A stretch of 64,000 nt of DNA from Acinetobacter vivianii (GTDB lineage: Bacteria; Pseudomonadota; Gammaproteobacteria; Pseudomonadales; Moraxellaceae), in assembly GCF_014635885.1 (NCBI RefSeq), contig NZ_BMDR01000002.1, positions 62,001-126,000 of the forward strand, written 5' to 3'. Shown in pieces: positions 54,913 through 63,002 of this stretch. The number at the start of each line of letters is the position of its first letter. Within the stretch, counting starts at the first letter, position 1. The notes under the pieces were generated by a model. That model searched no databases. It was not told the origin of the DNA and was given only the letters and a program-made list of their open reading frames with translations. The position numbers were made by a program, and so were the translations under genes.

Positions 54913-56483
54913 CTATCCTCCGCATCAATACTTAATCTGCCGAATATTTCAGCAGCAAAAATCAGCTTTGAAAGTCTTTCCTGGAGTGCTGGCTCATCTT
55001 CATTAGGGTAAGCATTTGCCAGTAGTTCTAAAGCTTCTTCAGGCGTTTCACCTTTTAAAAGATTTGCCATTAACCCGCTTAGCCATTTTTCTGCGACTTC
55101 CTGGCTTTGTTCTGATTGTTCATTAAGCAGACTAAGTAAAGCTTGTTCTTCTAACGGCAATTGTGGTTGATCCTTTACCACTGACGAGCCAGCAAATTGC
55201 ATAAAAGGCTGATAACTATTTGCAGCCAAATTAACAGCAGGAGAGCGTTTTAGAATTTTTGTTTTTTCATTTTCTGGCTTTGGTATGCCTAATTTTTGAT
55301 GTACCCAATCAATTGGAATTTCCAAATTAATATCAACAAGTTTAGGCAAGGCTTCCGCATAAACTAATAAATCTTCGTTTTGAGTAAGGTCAAAATAGAA
55401 TTGTGGGTAACGATGAGGCGGTATGTCTGGATAATTGATCTGCATGATATAAGTGATGATTGAATCATTTATTGATCGCGCAAGTTGTAAAGCGTCAGAC
55501 TCGGTTAATTCCCAACGAACTTCATTATGAATTTTCCCTAAAGCGTTTGTGCTGGACTTTCCATCAGCTTGGCTGGTAAGCGTACTTCCAAGAATCGCCT
55601 TTGACTGCGACAGCTCACACCATTTGATCATTGCCATGTGAGGGTCAGCCGTACCTTTGGCCGCTTCCTCAAAAGTGATGTCCATGCCCTGTGGAACAAT
55701 CCCTCCAGCATTTCTACCAAGAGTCATGACCGCTCTTAGTAAAGTTGTCTTTTCTTCTTCAGTTGCTCCAACAGCATATTTACCTATTCGCATAGGCAGG
55801 CCGTAAATCTCTAGAAACTCCATTAAGTCTTTAACAGAATAATTCTTAAATAAGAAAGGCCAGGCTAAAATACGGTGCAGTCCTGTTCGAGCAAGATAGC
55901 CGTTGTTTGCCTGAGCCTTATGAACGAACCATCCAAAAGCCCAAAGTGTTTCAGCCCCGCCAGTTGTTGCAAGTTTTAATTCATTAGGATTATCGGCAGT
56001 TGTTGTGAACATTCGCGGGAGTTTAAATTCGAAAGATTTAGGCAGCCATATTCCGTCCTGATTCTCCCATGTTATTTCTTGAGCAGAATAGCCGTGTCCG
56101 ATGGCATCTAAAGCAGAATGTAAAACTTGTTCAAAGCCTTCAAAATCATCAAAATAATCAGCTAGATTTGCTGCAATTTTTTCGTCTTCAGGGGTTGCAT
56201 TTCTTCTAGTTCTTACGCCCCAATTTAAACAAGTAACCGCGCGTTTACGCTTTGAATATTCTGAATATAAGTGAGCATCCCGTTCAACCATGTCACAGAA
56301 TAAATCAGCCTGAGCACTTAAATCACCGCTTTCGGCATTCGTTAATAACTGGTGTAGTTTTTGAGGTGTCAGCCCACGAACGGGGTGTTCCTGAAATTGA
56401 GTAGAAAACCAGCCTATATCAGAGGTTTGACGCGTTTCTAACGCTTCGTTAGAACTCGTTTTTTTCTTGTCTTTTTTTCCCAT
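54909..56483 (-). CDS. Portal protein (Mu gp29-like, DUF935)
   Basis: A 524-residue protein: GLTPQKLHQLLTNAESGDLSAQADLF, SEYSKRKRAVTCLNWGV, HGYSAQEITW and LPMRIGKYAVGATEEEKTTLLRAVMTLG are typical of DUF935 portals. It overlaps the F-like gene by four bases. A hairpin and a GGAA-N4-TTCC site lie upstream. Confidence 0.93.
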   Translation of the reverse strand: MGKKDKKKTSSNEALETRQTSDIGWFSTQFQEHPVRGLTPQKLHQLLTNAESGDLSAQADLFCDMVERDAHLYSEYSKRKRAVTCLNWGVRTRRNATPEDEKIAANLADYFDDFEGFEQVLHSALDAIGHGYSAQEITWENQDGIWLPKSFEFKLPRMFTTTADNPNELKLATTGGAETLWAFGWFVHKAQANNGYLARTGLHRILAWPFLFKNYSVKDLMEFLEIYGLPMRIGKYAVGATEEEKTTLLRAVMTLGRNAGGIVPQGMDITFEEAAKGTADPHMAMIKWCELSQSKAILGSTLTSQADGKSSTNALGKIHNEVRWELTESDALQLARSINDSIITYIMQINYPDIPPHRYPQFYFDLTQNEDLLVYAEALPKLVDINLEIPIDWVHQKLGIPKPENEKTKILKRSPAVNLAANSYQPFMQFAGSSVVKDQPQLPLEEQALLSLLNEQSEQSQEVAEKWLSGLMANLLKGETPEEALELLANAYPNEDEPALQERLSKLIFAAEIFGRLSIDAEDS

Positions 56484-56490
56484 AACCTAA

Positions 56491-56524
56491 ACCATTAAGC
56501 ACAATTCGAATCATGCTTAATGGT
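56491..56524 (-). other. Hairpin just before the portal gene
   Basis: A perfect 11-bp stem ACCATTAAGCA (56491-56501) / TGCTTAATGGT (56514-56524). It ends eight bases before the portal ATG on the minus strand. No strong T run, so an mRNA structure in the 5' leader is more likely than a terminator. Confidence 0.55.
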
Positions 56525-56543
56525 GAATAGATAGGGTACTAAA

Positions 56544-57083
56544 TTACATTGGAAGTGCTTCCTTAACTTGCAGGTTAATTAATAGCTCCCGAAACATATT
56601 TAGGGCCATTGGAGCAAGTTTATTTATCCATAAACTTTGGGCTGTATCTTGAGAGCCAATCATACAAGTTTGCTGAAATAAGACTTGTCCCGTATCCCAG
56701 CCGTCATCAAGTAAAAATATACTTCCTCCTGTTTCATTTTCACCCGCATTGATGGCATCTTGAATCGCATTTTTTCCTTTATAGCTTGGCAACAAGCTTG
56801 GATGAAAACCTATTGCGCCGAGTTTACATTTCTGTCTTGCTTCAGCGGCGATATAACAATGCGTATGAGCGCAAAGAATTAAATCAATATCATCAGGCAC
56901 GTCCTTAGCATCTAATCGCTTAGGCGCGATTCTAACGGGAATATCAAAGCCTTTTGCGGTCTTAGCTAAACGGTCATCATGAGAGGGGGGAGCTACCGCC
57001 GCCACTTCATAACTTTCATCCATACAGAGCAAAAGTATTTGCTCGGCTAACCATTTCTGGCCTACAACCATTACTTTAATCAT
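56544..57083 (-). CDS. Formyltransferase-like protein of phage modification cassette
   Basis: A 179-residue protein of the methionyl-tRNA/GAR formyltransferase fold. GAIGFHPSLLPSYKGKNAIQ contains the catalytic His94 and GSIFLLDDGWDTGQVLFQQ the catalytic Asp130. The Asn of the usual NxH motif is Gly92 here. The N-terminal MIKVMVVGQKWLAEQIL gives the Rossmann strand. The ATG at 57083 overlaps the end of the ABC/GNAT gene by eight bases, so they are coupled; an upstream frame from 57137 only duplicates that gene's tail. In a phage cassette it may act on a base or on a group attached to it. Confidence 0.75.
   Translation of the reverse strand: MIKVMVVGQKWLAEQILLLCMDESYEVAAVAPPSHDDRLAKTAKGFDIPVRIAPKRLDAKDVPDDIDLILCAHTHCYIAAEARQKCKLGAIGFHPSLLPSYKGKNAIQDAINAGENETGGSIFLLDDGWDTGQVLFQQTCMIGSQDTAQSLWINKLAPMALNMFRELLINLQVKEALPM
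56551..56562 (-). promoter_or_regulatory. GGAA-N4-TTCC palindrome, late site 3
   Basis: GGAAGTGCTTCC, which overlaps the last codons of the formyltransferase gene. On the minus strand TATCTA (56533-56528) starts 17 bases after the TTCC half, the same spacing as at site 2. Confidence 0.6.
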
Positions 57084-58167
57084 GGTAATTGCTCCCCAAA
57101 AATCTAAAGCCCTGTACGGCCCGCCAATGTCCACCATATTTAGCGTTACCGTTTAGTGCTTTGGATGCGGTGTCACCAATCAAGCGGCCACTAATTTGTG
57201 TCCATTTTGGGTCTCGACGCAATGCGGATGCTAGGCCAGGATGGGAAGTATGAAATATTGTGCGCATGGGTTTCTCATAACGATTTTCACCTTGCAGCCA
57301 CATTTCCGAAACTGCATTTAAAAATCTCATACCGACACCAGCACCTTGCCATTCAGGTAAAACAACTAATCTGCAAGATCGGGCCTCGATAAGTCCTGGT
57401 CTTGTAGATACAGCCAAATGAGCTACCAGCTCTCCATTTACAGCAGCGACATAGTTTGTTGCAGCTATCATGTGAGGCATTTTCAAATAATGATGCTTTT
57501 CAAAAAAAGGCCAATATTTCCAGTTTGTTTGGAAGATTTCCATTTTGAAATGAGGTCTTCGCCTTTCCGACCTCCCGTAAAATTGGCCCGTATTGGTATC
57601 AAATACCCAATCTGGTTCTAGCCAATCAAGCACATCATAATGGCATGTAGCAAGCACGGCTTGGCCGTTGGTTCGCTTCCAAGCTTTAGCAAATGCTCCA
57701 GCACCTATACAAGCGATCTGGCGATCCACTACGGATGAAAACTCATCAATAATTAACCGTTCAGGTGCTTCACATACAGCGCGGGCAAGGTTAGCTCTGA
57801 ATTGCTCACCGTTGCTTAAAACATGATAAGGGCGCAACCAGGCGGGGACAGTACCTAAGCCCACAGCGGATAGGGCAGCAGGCACACTTTCAAATGGTTG
57901 ATCTGGTGTAATGTCATCAATGATTGCCTTATCAATTGACCAATCTGGAGAATAGATATTTACATTCTCCCAAATGCGTTTTGCAATACTGGTTTTACCA
58001 GTACCACTTGCCCCGACGATCACACCTATTTTCCAGCCTGTGTCCTCGATAGGTAAGTCGGCTTGAATAGAAACGTCAGCGCCAGATTCGACATTAAACA
58101 AGCTCTTTACACGCGCTGCACGATAGCTTTCAAAATCTTTGCATGAATGATGAATATCTATTTTCAT
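57076..58167 (-). CDS. ABC-type ATPase fused to GNAT (possibly Mom-like) domain
   Basis: A 363-residue fusion. The N-terminal half is a compact ABC ATPase: Walker A GASGTGKTS (52-60), signature LSNGEQ (117-122), Walker B RLIIDE (137-142) and the switch His176. The C-terminal half, from about 205, is a GNAT fold with the acetyl-CoA-type loop VVLPEWQGAGVGMRFLN (QGAGVG at 274-279) and a Trp/Gly-rich end. Mom of phage Mu, which modifies adenine, is a GNAT-like protein produced under Com control, and a com-like gene lies just upstream here. So DNA modification is the likely role; it is inferred, as the Mom active site was not traced. Confidence 0.7.
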   Translation of the reverse strand: MKIDIHHSCKDFESYRAARVKSLFNVESGADVSIQADLPIEDTGWKIGVIVGASGTGKTSIAKRIWENVNIYSPDWSIDKAIIDDITPDQPFESVPAALSAVGLGTVPAWLRPYHVLSNGEQFRANLARAVCEAPERLIIDEFSSVVDRQIACIGAGAFAKAWKRTNGQAVLATCHYDVLDWLEPDWVFDTNTGQFYGRSERRRPHFKMEIFQTNWKYWPFFEKHHYLKMPHMIAATNYVAAVNGELVAHLAVSTRPGLIEARSCRLVVLPEWQGAGVGMRFLNAVSEMWLQGENRYEKPMRTIFHTSHPGLASALRRDPKWTQISGRLIGDTASKALNGNAKYGGHWRAVQGFRFLGSNYHD

Positions 58168-58319
58168 AAAGACAGCACCTTACATTTAAGTCCTTTAGAC
58201 TTATTTTTTTCATAGATGGCTTGTTGATGTTTTTCATCTTTGCAATGAATTAAAACGCCCCACTGAGGCTTATATTTATAGCCATTTTTAGCGGGGGCTT
58301 TTGGGTTTAGGCTTGTCAT
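58164..58319 (-). CDS. 51-residue protein between com-like and ABC-GNAT genes
   Basis: A short frame, MTSLNPKAPAKNGYKYKPQW and onward, rich in Lys, with KPQWGVLIHCKDEKHQQAIY in the middle and KGLKCKVLSL at the end. It overlaps the com-like gene by 32 bases at its start and the ABC/GNAT start by four bases (ATGA). The tight overlaps and natural composition support a real gene. In Mu, com overlaps the start of mom in the same way and regulates its translation, so this frame may be the regulated one. Confidence 0.7.
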   Translation of the reverse strand: MTSLNPKAPAKNGYKYKPQWGVLIHCKDEKHQQAIYEKNKSKGLKCKVLSL

Positions 58320-58473
58320 TATGACACTCCGAAAGTTGCTCTAGGCAATCTAGCGGGGCGTTCTGGACGCTCAAAGAATTGATTGATTTACAACGTGAAC
58401 ATTTAATTTCTAAAGAAATATAAGTCCCTTTGGCTAAAAGCCGACCACATGATCGGCAATTAATAAGCTGCAT
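58288..58473 (-). CDS. com: Com-like zinc-finger translational regulator
   Basis: A 61-residue protein with CRSCGRLLAKGTYISLEIKC then SRC: Cys6, Cys9, Cys25 and Cys28 form the four-Cys zinc site of Mu Com, and the spacing and LLAKGxYxxLEIKCxRCK pattern are those of the family. Mu Com binds mRNA and switches on translation of mom. It is the first gene of the cassette, after a structured 125-base gap. Confidence 0.85.
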   Translation of the reverse strand: MQLINCRSCGRLLAKGTYISLEIKCSRCKSINSLSVQNAPLDCLEQLSECHNDKPKPKSPR

Positions 58474-58516
58474 GTTAGAACCTTGTGCAAAAGCGTTAGA
58501 ATTTTTGATAGCCTAA

Positions 58517-58598
58517 CGTTGCTTTGTACAGAGCAACGGGGCTGCGCTTGAGACACCTAGATTGTCAAGGGAGGCTATATTTGTGTCAGCAAATATAG
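58517..58598. promoter_or_regulatory. Two palindromes upstream of the com-like gene
   Basis: CGTTGCT (58517-58523) and AGCAACG (58532-58538) frame a near-perfect 22-bp palindrome centred on TGTACA. CTATATTTG (58575-58583) / CAAATATAG (58590-58598) is a perfect 9-bp inverted repeat overlapping the end of the terminase gene. One may end the terminase transcript, the other may be an operator or RNA element controlling the cassette. Confidence 0.5.
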
Positions 58599-60221
58599 TC
58601 ACCCCGTTCTAAACAGCTTAAATCCAAAGATAAAAAGTAAAAATGGAATTATTTCCACAAATATAATCTGTGACCAAAGTCCTTCGCCCAAGTCCCAAAA
58701 GTCATCATCATCCATTGTTTCAAGTTCTTCAGCAGTTGGAATTGCCTTGAACTCGATTGGTGCTTCAGGGTGGCAAGTTGCATAGTCAGCAAGTAAATGA
58801 GCGATTCCACTATCACCGTGACGATCTTTATTATTGCTATTCGATCCTGTAGCTGGGATGCGGGCGACACCATTGATCATTACGAAAGCGCGGTGATCTT
58901 CGAGAATATCTTGATCTGCTGGCATATTGATAATGTCCCCATCTTCAAGCGAAGCCTTGAAATGAGGCGTATTGAGCCTATACCAACTTTCAGTTAATGA
59001 AATGGCCTCAATGCGGTCACTGTAAATTACTTGCATGGCTTCCGCTAAATAGCCGCCATTACCTCCAGCATCGTGCGCGCCTTTACAAAAATGGGGGAGC
59101 ATCTTAACGATGAGTTTTAAAAATTCTTCCTGTTGTTTGTATGGCGTTTTAAACATTTCAAAAACAAAAGGACATGACTTTCTTGAGTTCTTATCCTCGG
59201 TCAAAATCCACATTGAGCAGGCATTTTTTTTACGTGCGAAATCCAGCCCATAAAAGTTTTTGCTTGTTGGATCAATTTTTTCAAGAAGCGGCTTTAGATG
59301 TTCATTAAAGAACTCTTTTACTTCCGTGTTACGAGTATCTTCTTTAATCTGGTCAAAGTTGTCCCATCCTTCAGGCGGATAGAATCTAATAACTGGAATG
59401 GACGCGTCTTTCCTATTGTCTAGTAGTGATTGGCTTAACCATTTGCCACCGCCACGACTAGGAATAACGTCTAATTCCTCATTTGCCCCATCACCATAGA
59501 AAGCATAAATTTCATCAACCCATTCTTTCTCGACGTCAGGATCATATTCAATGTTTTTCCGTAAACAAACTCGCTTATAAAGGCCTTGTTGAACGGCTTC
59601 ACTAAATGTTGTTCGGTGTACTGTGCCTTTACGTTTACCCGCCCTAATCTCTTGGATCAACGTATTAAAAGGATTATCTTCGCCATCATGGGTACTAATA
59701 ATTCTAACTTTACCGCCCCAAATTAAGAACGCCATTGCGGCCTTAATCAATTCATCTAAATCATCATGGAAGGCAGCCTCATCTATGACCAAGATGCCTT
59801 GACGGCCACGTAAGTTCGAAGGGCGGCTTGTAAGCGCCTCAATACGCAGATTAGATTTAGGGAAACGGATAATAAACGTTTGAATCTGTTTATCCCCATC
59901 CTCCCAAATACCGTCCTCAATCTCAGCAGCGGCTAAGTCGTAGGCTCTTGCCCACATAGCGCACGCCTGGATAAATTCCACAGTCATATCTTTGTTGTAG
60001 CCAACATAATAGATATTCTGCCCCCCAGCTTCGGGAGAGGTTGAGGCGATTAAGGCCACGTCTGCGGCCTCGGCCCATGTAAGGCCGATACGACGAGATT
60101 TTTCAGCTACTTTTAACGGACTCTCATCCGCAACCCAATCCTGCTGATACGGCAATAAGACCGCAGGAGCGCGGCTAAAATCAGGCAATAAATCAGCTAA
60201 AGGAGTAGGGTTCATTGTCAT
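58599..60221 (-). CDS. Large terminase subunit (Mu gp28-like)
   Basis: A 540-residue packaging ATPase/nuclease. The ATPase site has VAEKSRRIGLTWAEA (about 38-52) and Walker B GILVIDEAAF (about 142-151); the nuclease has FYGLDFARKKNACSMWI and GDSGIAHLLADYATCHPEAP with their Asp residues. The C-terminus (SQIIFVEIIPFLLFIFGFKLF) is unusually hydrophobic for a terminase and may be a recent change. It overlaps the small subunit by four bases. Confidence 0.92.
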   Translation of the reverse strand: MTMNPTPLADLLPDFSRAPAVLLPYQQDWVADESPLKVAEKSRRIGLTWAEAADVALIASTSPEAGGQNIYYVGYNKDMTVEFIQACAMWARAYDLAAAEIEDGIWEDGDKQIQTFIIRFPKSNLRIEALTSRPSNLRGRQGILVIDEAAFHDDLDELIKAAMAFLIWGGKVRIISTHDGEDNPFNTLIQEIRAGKRKGTVHRTTFSEAVQQGLYKRVCLRKNIEYDPDVEKEWVDEIYAFYGDGANEELDVIPSRGGGKWLSQSLLDNRKDASIPVIRFYPPEGWDNFDQIKEDTRNTEVKEFFNEHLKPLLEKIDPTSKNFYGLDFARKKNACSMWILTEDKNSRKSCPFVFEMFKTPYKQQEEFLKLIVKMLPHFCKGAHDAGGNGGYLAEAMQVIYSDRIEAISLTESWYRLNTPHFKASLEDGDIINMPADQDILEDHRAFVMINGVARIPATGSNSNNKDRHGDSGIAHLLADYATCHPEAPIEFKAIPTAEELETMDDDDFWDLGEGLWSQIIFVEIIPFLLFIFGFKLFRTG

Positions 60222-60763
60222 TTTTTAGTGATCCCCAAAATTTTTGAACGAATCTCATCCGCTGACTCTTGAGATAAGCCGCCTTTTTTAACGATATTTT
60301 CAACAGCTTTAGCAGCAGCTTCGACTTTGTCTCTAACTTCCAGCTCCCATTTTTTCTGATTTACAGAAGCTTTTGAAATTTCCGCAACGCCTTTACTAAC
60401 TTTTGATAACAACTTTAGACGTTCTTCAGGTGGCATTTCGTCATTCAATTCTTGTAAAGAAATAAAACACTCGAAATAGCCAGATTGAACCATTGAAAGC
60501 ATGGCAGAGTTTAGGGCCTCACCGTCATCTTTGATGGCATCTTTAAATAATAAAGCTGCCTGAGTGCTGGCCGTAATTGCTGAAAGTTTTTGTTCTAATT
60601 TTTGGCCGTATCTGTGGATGCTAGATTTACCAATGTTATAGCCACGTTCAGCAAGAATGGCTGCAATTTCTTCATAGCCATTAAAGCCACAGTCCATGAA
60701 ACGACGATCAAGCCACTGCTTATCTTCGGGATTTAATGAGTCGATTGCAGATTCACGCGCCAT
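60218..60763 (-). CDS. Small terminase subunit-like protein (Mu gp27, DUF3486)
   Basis: A 181-residue protein: IDSLNPEDKQWLDRRFMDCGFNGYEEIAAILAERGYNIGKSSIHRYGQKLE is the DUF3486 pattern with its helix-turn-helix-like N-terminus. It precedes the large subunit directly. Confidence 0.88.
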   Translation of the reverse strand: MARESAIDSLNPEDKQWLDRRFMDCGFNGYEEIAAILAERGYNIGKSSIHRYGQKLEQKLSAITASTQAALLFKDAIKDDGEALNSAMLSMVQSGYFECFISLQELNDEMPPEERLKLLSKVSKGVAEISKASVNQKKWELEVRDKVEAAAKAVENIVKKGGLSQESADEIRSKILGITKK

Positions 60764-60765
60764 AG

Positions 60766-61080
60766 TTAATTACCTTCCCAATACTTTGCAGGACGTGCAA
60801 TACCTGGCGGGCATTCTGTCGTGTATTCAACCACGTCAATGCCTTCACTGTTTAATTTGCTATTCCAGTGACCATCTGGTTTACGATCAATTTCAACCAG
60901 TTTTTTATTTTGCAAATATTCAAGCTGGCTATGTAATTCCACAACCGTAGTACGCGGGTAAAGGGCATTTACAACATCCAATAAAATGGCATCCGAGCAA
61001 CCAATTGGACGCGCTCTGTTTAATGAAATAAGTAAAAGCCAGCGTGTACCTTCTCGTCGTGCTTTATCTAAGTCACTCAC
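60766..61080 (-). CDS. Phage protein, VpaChn25_0724-like (Mu gp26 position)
   Basis: A 104-residue protein with RREGTRWLLLISLNRARPIGCSDAILLDVV and LEYLQNKKLVEIDRKPDGHW, a winged-helix-like pattern found in Mu-type phages before the terminase genes. It may bind DNA. It overlaps the previous gene by four bases. Confidence 0.65.
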   Translation of the reverse strand: MSDLDKARREGTRWLLLISLNRARPIGCSDAILLDVVNALYPRTTVVELHSQLEYLQNKKLVEIDRKPDGHWNSKLNSEGIDVVEYTTECPPGIARPAKYWEGN

Positions 61081-61421
61081 TTTAAAACCCCTTGTCTGAT
61101 TTGAACTGTTTCCAGTTTTGAGGCCACGCTATCTAACTTGGCTTCAATGATTGATTGGCTACGAACAAAGTCGTCTCTATGCACATAGTTTTTAGGTAGA
61201 CTGACTTCGAACTGGTGAAACTTCCGTTCAAGTTCTCGTAAATCGTCTTGGCTTTTTTCATTTTGTTTAGACACCCGCTCAATGCGTTCATTGGTGGCCG
61301 CAAAATTGTGCTGAAGGTTCGCATTGATCTGCGAACCCAGCATTTTGAACATAGTGAAAAATGCACCAATGATTGCTGTAACAATCAGAAAAACATGGTA
61401 CGGCTCAAGGGTAAGGGTCAT
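61077..61421 (-). CDS. Membrane-anchored coiled-coil phage protein (Mu gp25/DUF2730-like)
   Basis: A 114-residue protein with one N-terminal membrane helix (about 8-28) and a coiled-coil tail. Topology fits DUF2730 and also an inner-membrane spanin. Lysis role inferred from neighbours. Confidence 0.65.
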   Translation of the reverse strand: MTLTLEPYHVFLIVTAIIGAFFTMFKMLGSQINANLQHNFAATNERIERVSKQNEKSQDDLRELERKFHQFEVSLPKNYVHRDDFVRSQSIIEAKLDSVASKLETVQIRQGVLK

Positions 61422-61984
61422 GCACCCCCCTTATCTTCTGGAAGGGGTTCTAAAGAGGTAGGCTTACTTTGATTAACAAAGCGGAAAGCGAAGCCCATGA
61501 CAGCCAATAAGGCCGTAATTTGTGGCTGTGTTGAGCCAGGAAGTAACTGCAATAATTCGGGTGGAATACCGTATAACTGGATATATCCAATTAATGCAAA
61601 TAACCATGTGGAAATCCATTTCCACCCGTGTTTCCAATTTGGAACTAAGAAGCCTGTTTTTAAAGTCTCTCCTTGAACCATAGCTATTTGATTTGTTGAT
61701 TCTTTAGCCTCAAGTTCCGACTTTAATTTTGTGATTGATTTTTGATGCTTTACAGCCTGTTCAAGCAGTTTAGCGTCTTTCTCTTTAATTTGAGGCTTAT
61801 AAAGGCCCTCAGTATCTTTTACGCCAGTGCTATAGCCGTCTTTCCATGAGTAATCGAGTTTGCCGCTTTGCTCGTTATATAGATTACTAATTAAGCCCGA
61901 CATATGCTTATTTTCAGCAATGTGTTTTTCCACCCGTTTAAGTTGTAACAGAGGGCGAATAGGACGTTTAATTTTTTTAGCCAT
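61418..61984 (-). CDS. Putative holin-type membrane protein
   Basis: A 188-residue protein with a basic N-terminal region, a coiled coil (about 65-100) and two C-terminal hydrophobic helices (WISTWLFALIGYIQLYGIPP; ITALLAVMGFAFRFV). It lies between the peptidase and the spanin-like gene. Holin is a guess from topology and place. Confidence 0.55.
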   Translation of the reverse strand: MAKKIKRPIRPLLQLKRVEKHIAENKHMSGLISNLYNEQSGKLDYSWKDGYSTGVKDTEGLYKPQIKEKDAKLLEQAVKHQKSITKLKSELEAKESTNQIAMVQGETLKTGFLVPNWKHGWKWISTWLFALIGYIQLYGIPPELLQLLPGSTQPQITALLAVMGFAFRFVNQSKPTSLEPLPEDKGGA

Positions 61985-61986
61985 GA

Positions 61987-62451
61987 TTATTTGATCCCGT
62001 TAGAATACTGAGTGACACCATGAACTTTTTTAGCGGTTAAAACTTGTCCGCGTTGCTCGCCTGATTGATTCTTAAACCCGATGTGAACCCATTGATCGAA
62101 CTCAAGAATGATTTGATCAAACTTAATTCCACGTTTAGGCAACTCTTTGGCAAGAAATTTTGCTACCGCTGCGGGTTCACCAAAAGAAGGGGAAATAAAA
62201 TCAATTGCATAGCCGACACAGTGAGCCGAGGTTTTACTTCCGCCAACAGCTCTGTTAACGGAAGGGGAACGGTATCCAGAACTGATCAACATTGGTTTAT
62301 TCAATGCGTCGCGCACGGGTTGAAATAACTCATGGCATGCAGTGATTAAATTTGCTCGATGATCTACAGAAGGGGTGTTATCCAGCCCTTTACGAACAGC
62401 AGTATTACTATGTAATAATTCTGCAATTGTGAAATTCTTCGTAACTTGCAT
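61987..62451 (-). CDS. M15-family peptidase (phage endolysin)
   Basis: A 154-residue enzyme. ISSGYRSPSVNRAVGGSKTSAHCVGYAIDF carries the zinc His and Asp, and DQWVHIGF the last His, as in M15 (D-Ala-D-Ala carboxypeptidase-type) endolysins. It should cut the peptide bridges of peptidoglycan. It is the first gene after mor and the first of the lysis-packaging unit. Confidence 0.88.
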   Translation of the reverse strand: MQVTKNFTIAELLHSNTAVRKGLDNTPSVDHRANLITACHELFQPVRDALNKPMLISSGYRSPSVNRAVGGSKTSAHCVGYAIDFISPSFGEPAAVAKFLAKELPKRGIKFDQIILEFDQWVHIGFKNQSGEQRGQVLTAKKVHGVTQYSNGIK

Positions 62452-62511
62452 TTTTATAAAAACTCATATTTATCGTTTGATTATTATTTGAGCCTTTTGA
62501 TAAATTATTTA

Positions 62512-62527
62512 TTGGAACAATTTCCAA
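62512..62527 (-). promoter_or_regulatory. GGAA-N4-TTCC palindrome, late site 5
   Basis: TTGGAACAATTTCCAA, a perfect 6-4-6 palindrome immediately after the terminator of mor and before the peptidase gene. The best match to a site at which Mor could act, since it is the first late block after mor. Confidence 0.65.
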
Positions 62528-62558
62528 AAATAAACCGCCTATAAAGGCGGTATTTTTT
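62526..62558 (-). terminator. Intrinsic terminator after mor
   Basis: ACCGCCT (62534-62540) / AGGCGGT (62545-62551) with loop ATAA; T-rich tracts on both sides. It closes the early/middle transcript. Confidence 0.88.
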
Positions 62559-62570
62559 GACTTACTCAGC

Positions 62571-63002
62571 TTATGAGAAAAAATCAAGTTGGTTTGTTTT
62601 CGGTTTTTTACTTTCATCTTTATCTAACATTTTCTTTCTAACGTTTCTAACCCAACGGGCAGTAACTTTGTACTTTTTGGCTATTTGATCTTGTATATCG
62701 GTTGATGCTCCTAATTCGTTTAAATCTTGTTTGATACGCTCATCACGCAATAAGCCTATATAGCGGTCAGACTTTGGAATATAAACAGTATCACCATTCC
62801 AGAACTGACATAATTTAATCAAGTTATTAAATCCTAATAACTCTGCAAGCTCATGATCTTCTTTAATGGTTTTCAATGGGGGAAACTTATAATCTGTCCC
62901 ACCGAATTGATTAATCAAAGTCATAGCTGTGCGATAGTCTGTTAACTGAATAATAATCCTTAAATTCTCTGGTAGTTTGTCAAGAAACTCATCATGTTTC
63001 AT
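62571..63002 (-). CDS. mor: Mor-family transcription activator
   Basis: A 143-residue protein. The centre (GGTDYKFPPLKTIKEDHELAELLGFNNLIKLCQFWNGDTVYIPK) is the Mor/C dimerisation domain, and TDIQDQIAKKYKVTARWVRNVRKKM is its helix-turn-helix. In Mu, Mor activates the middle promoter. Here no separate C gene is seen, so Mor may act on late promoters directly. It overlaps gemA by four bases. Confidence 0.9.
   Translation of the reverse strand: MKHDEFLDKLPENLRIIIQLTDYRTAMTLINQFGGTDYKFPPLKTIKEDHELAELLGFNNLIKLCQFWNGDTVYIPKSDRYIGLLRDERIKQDLNELGASTDIQDQIAKKYKVTARWVRNVRKKMLDKDESKKPKTNQLDFFS

Noticed and set aside
49300-58540. Frequent TCTAACG/CGTTAGA words in the prophage
   Set aside because: Most are Leu-Glu codons (TTA GAA after a codon ending in CG) in frame on the minus strand; no common position relative to genes.
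61608-61630. GGAAATCCATTTCC, a further GGAA/TTCC pair
   Set aside because: The spacer is six bases, not four, and it lies inside the holin-like gene, so it was not counted with the late sites.
62408-62617. A 69-residue frame between mor and the peptidase gene on the minus strand
   Set aside because: It runs across the terminator and the GGAA-N4-TTCC palindrome, overlaps both neighbours out of frame and has no ribosome site; its composition is that of AT-rich noncoding DNA.
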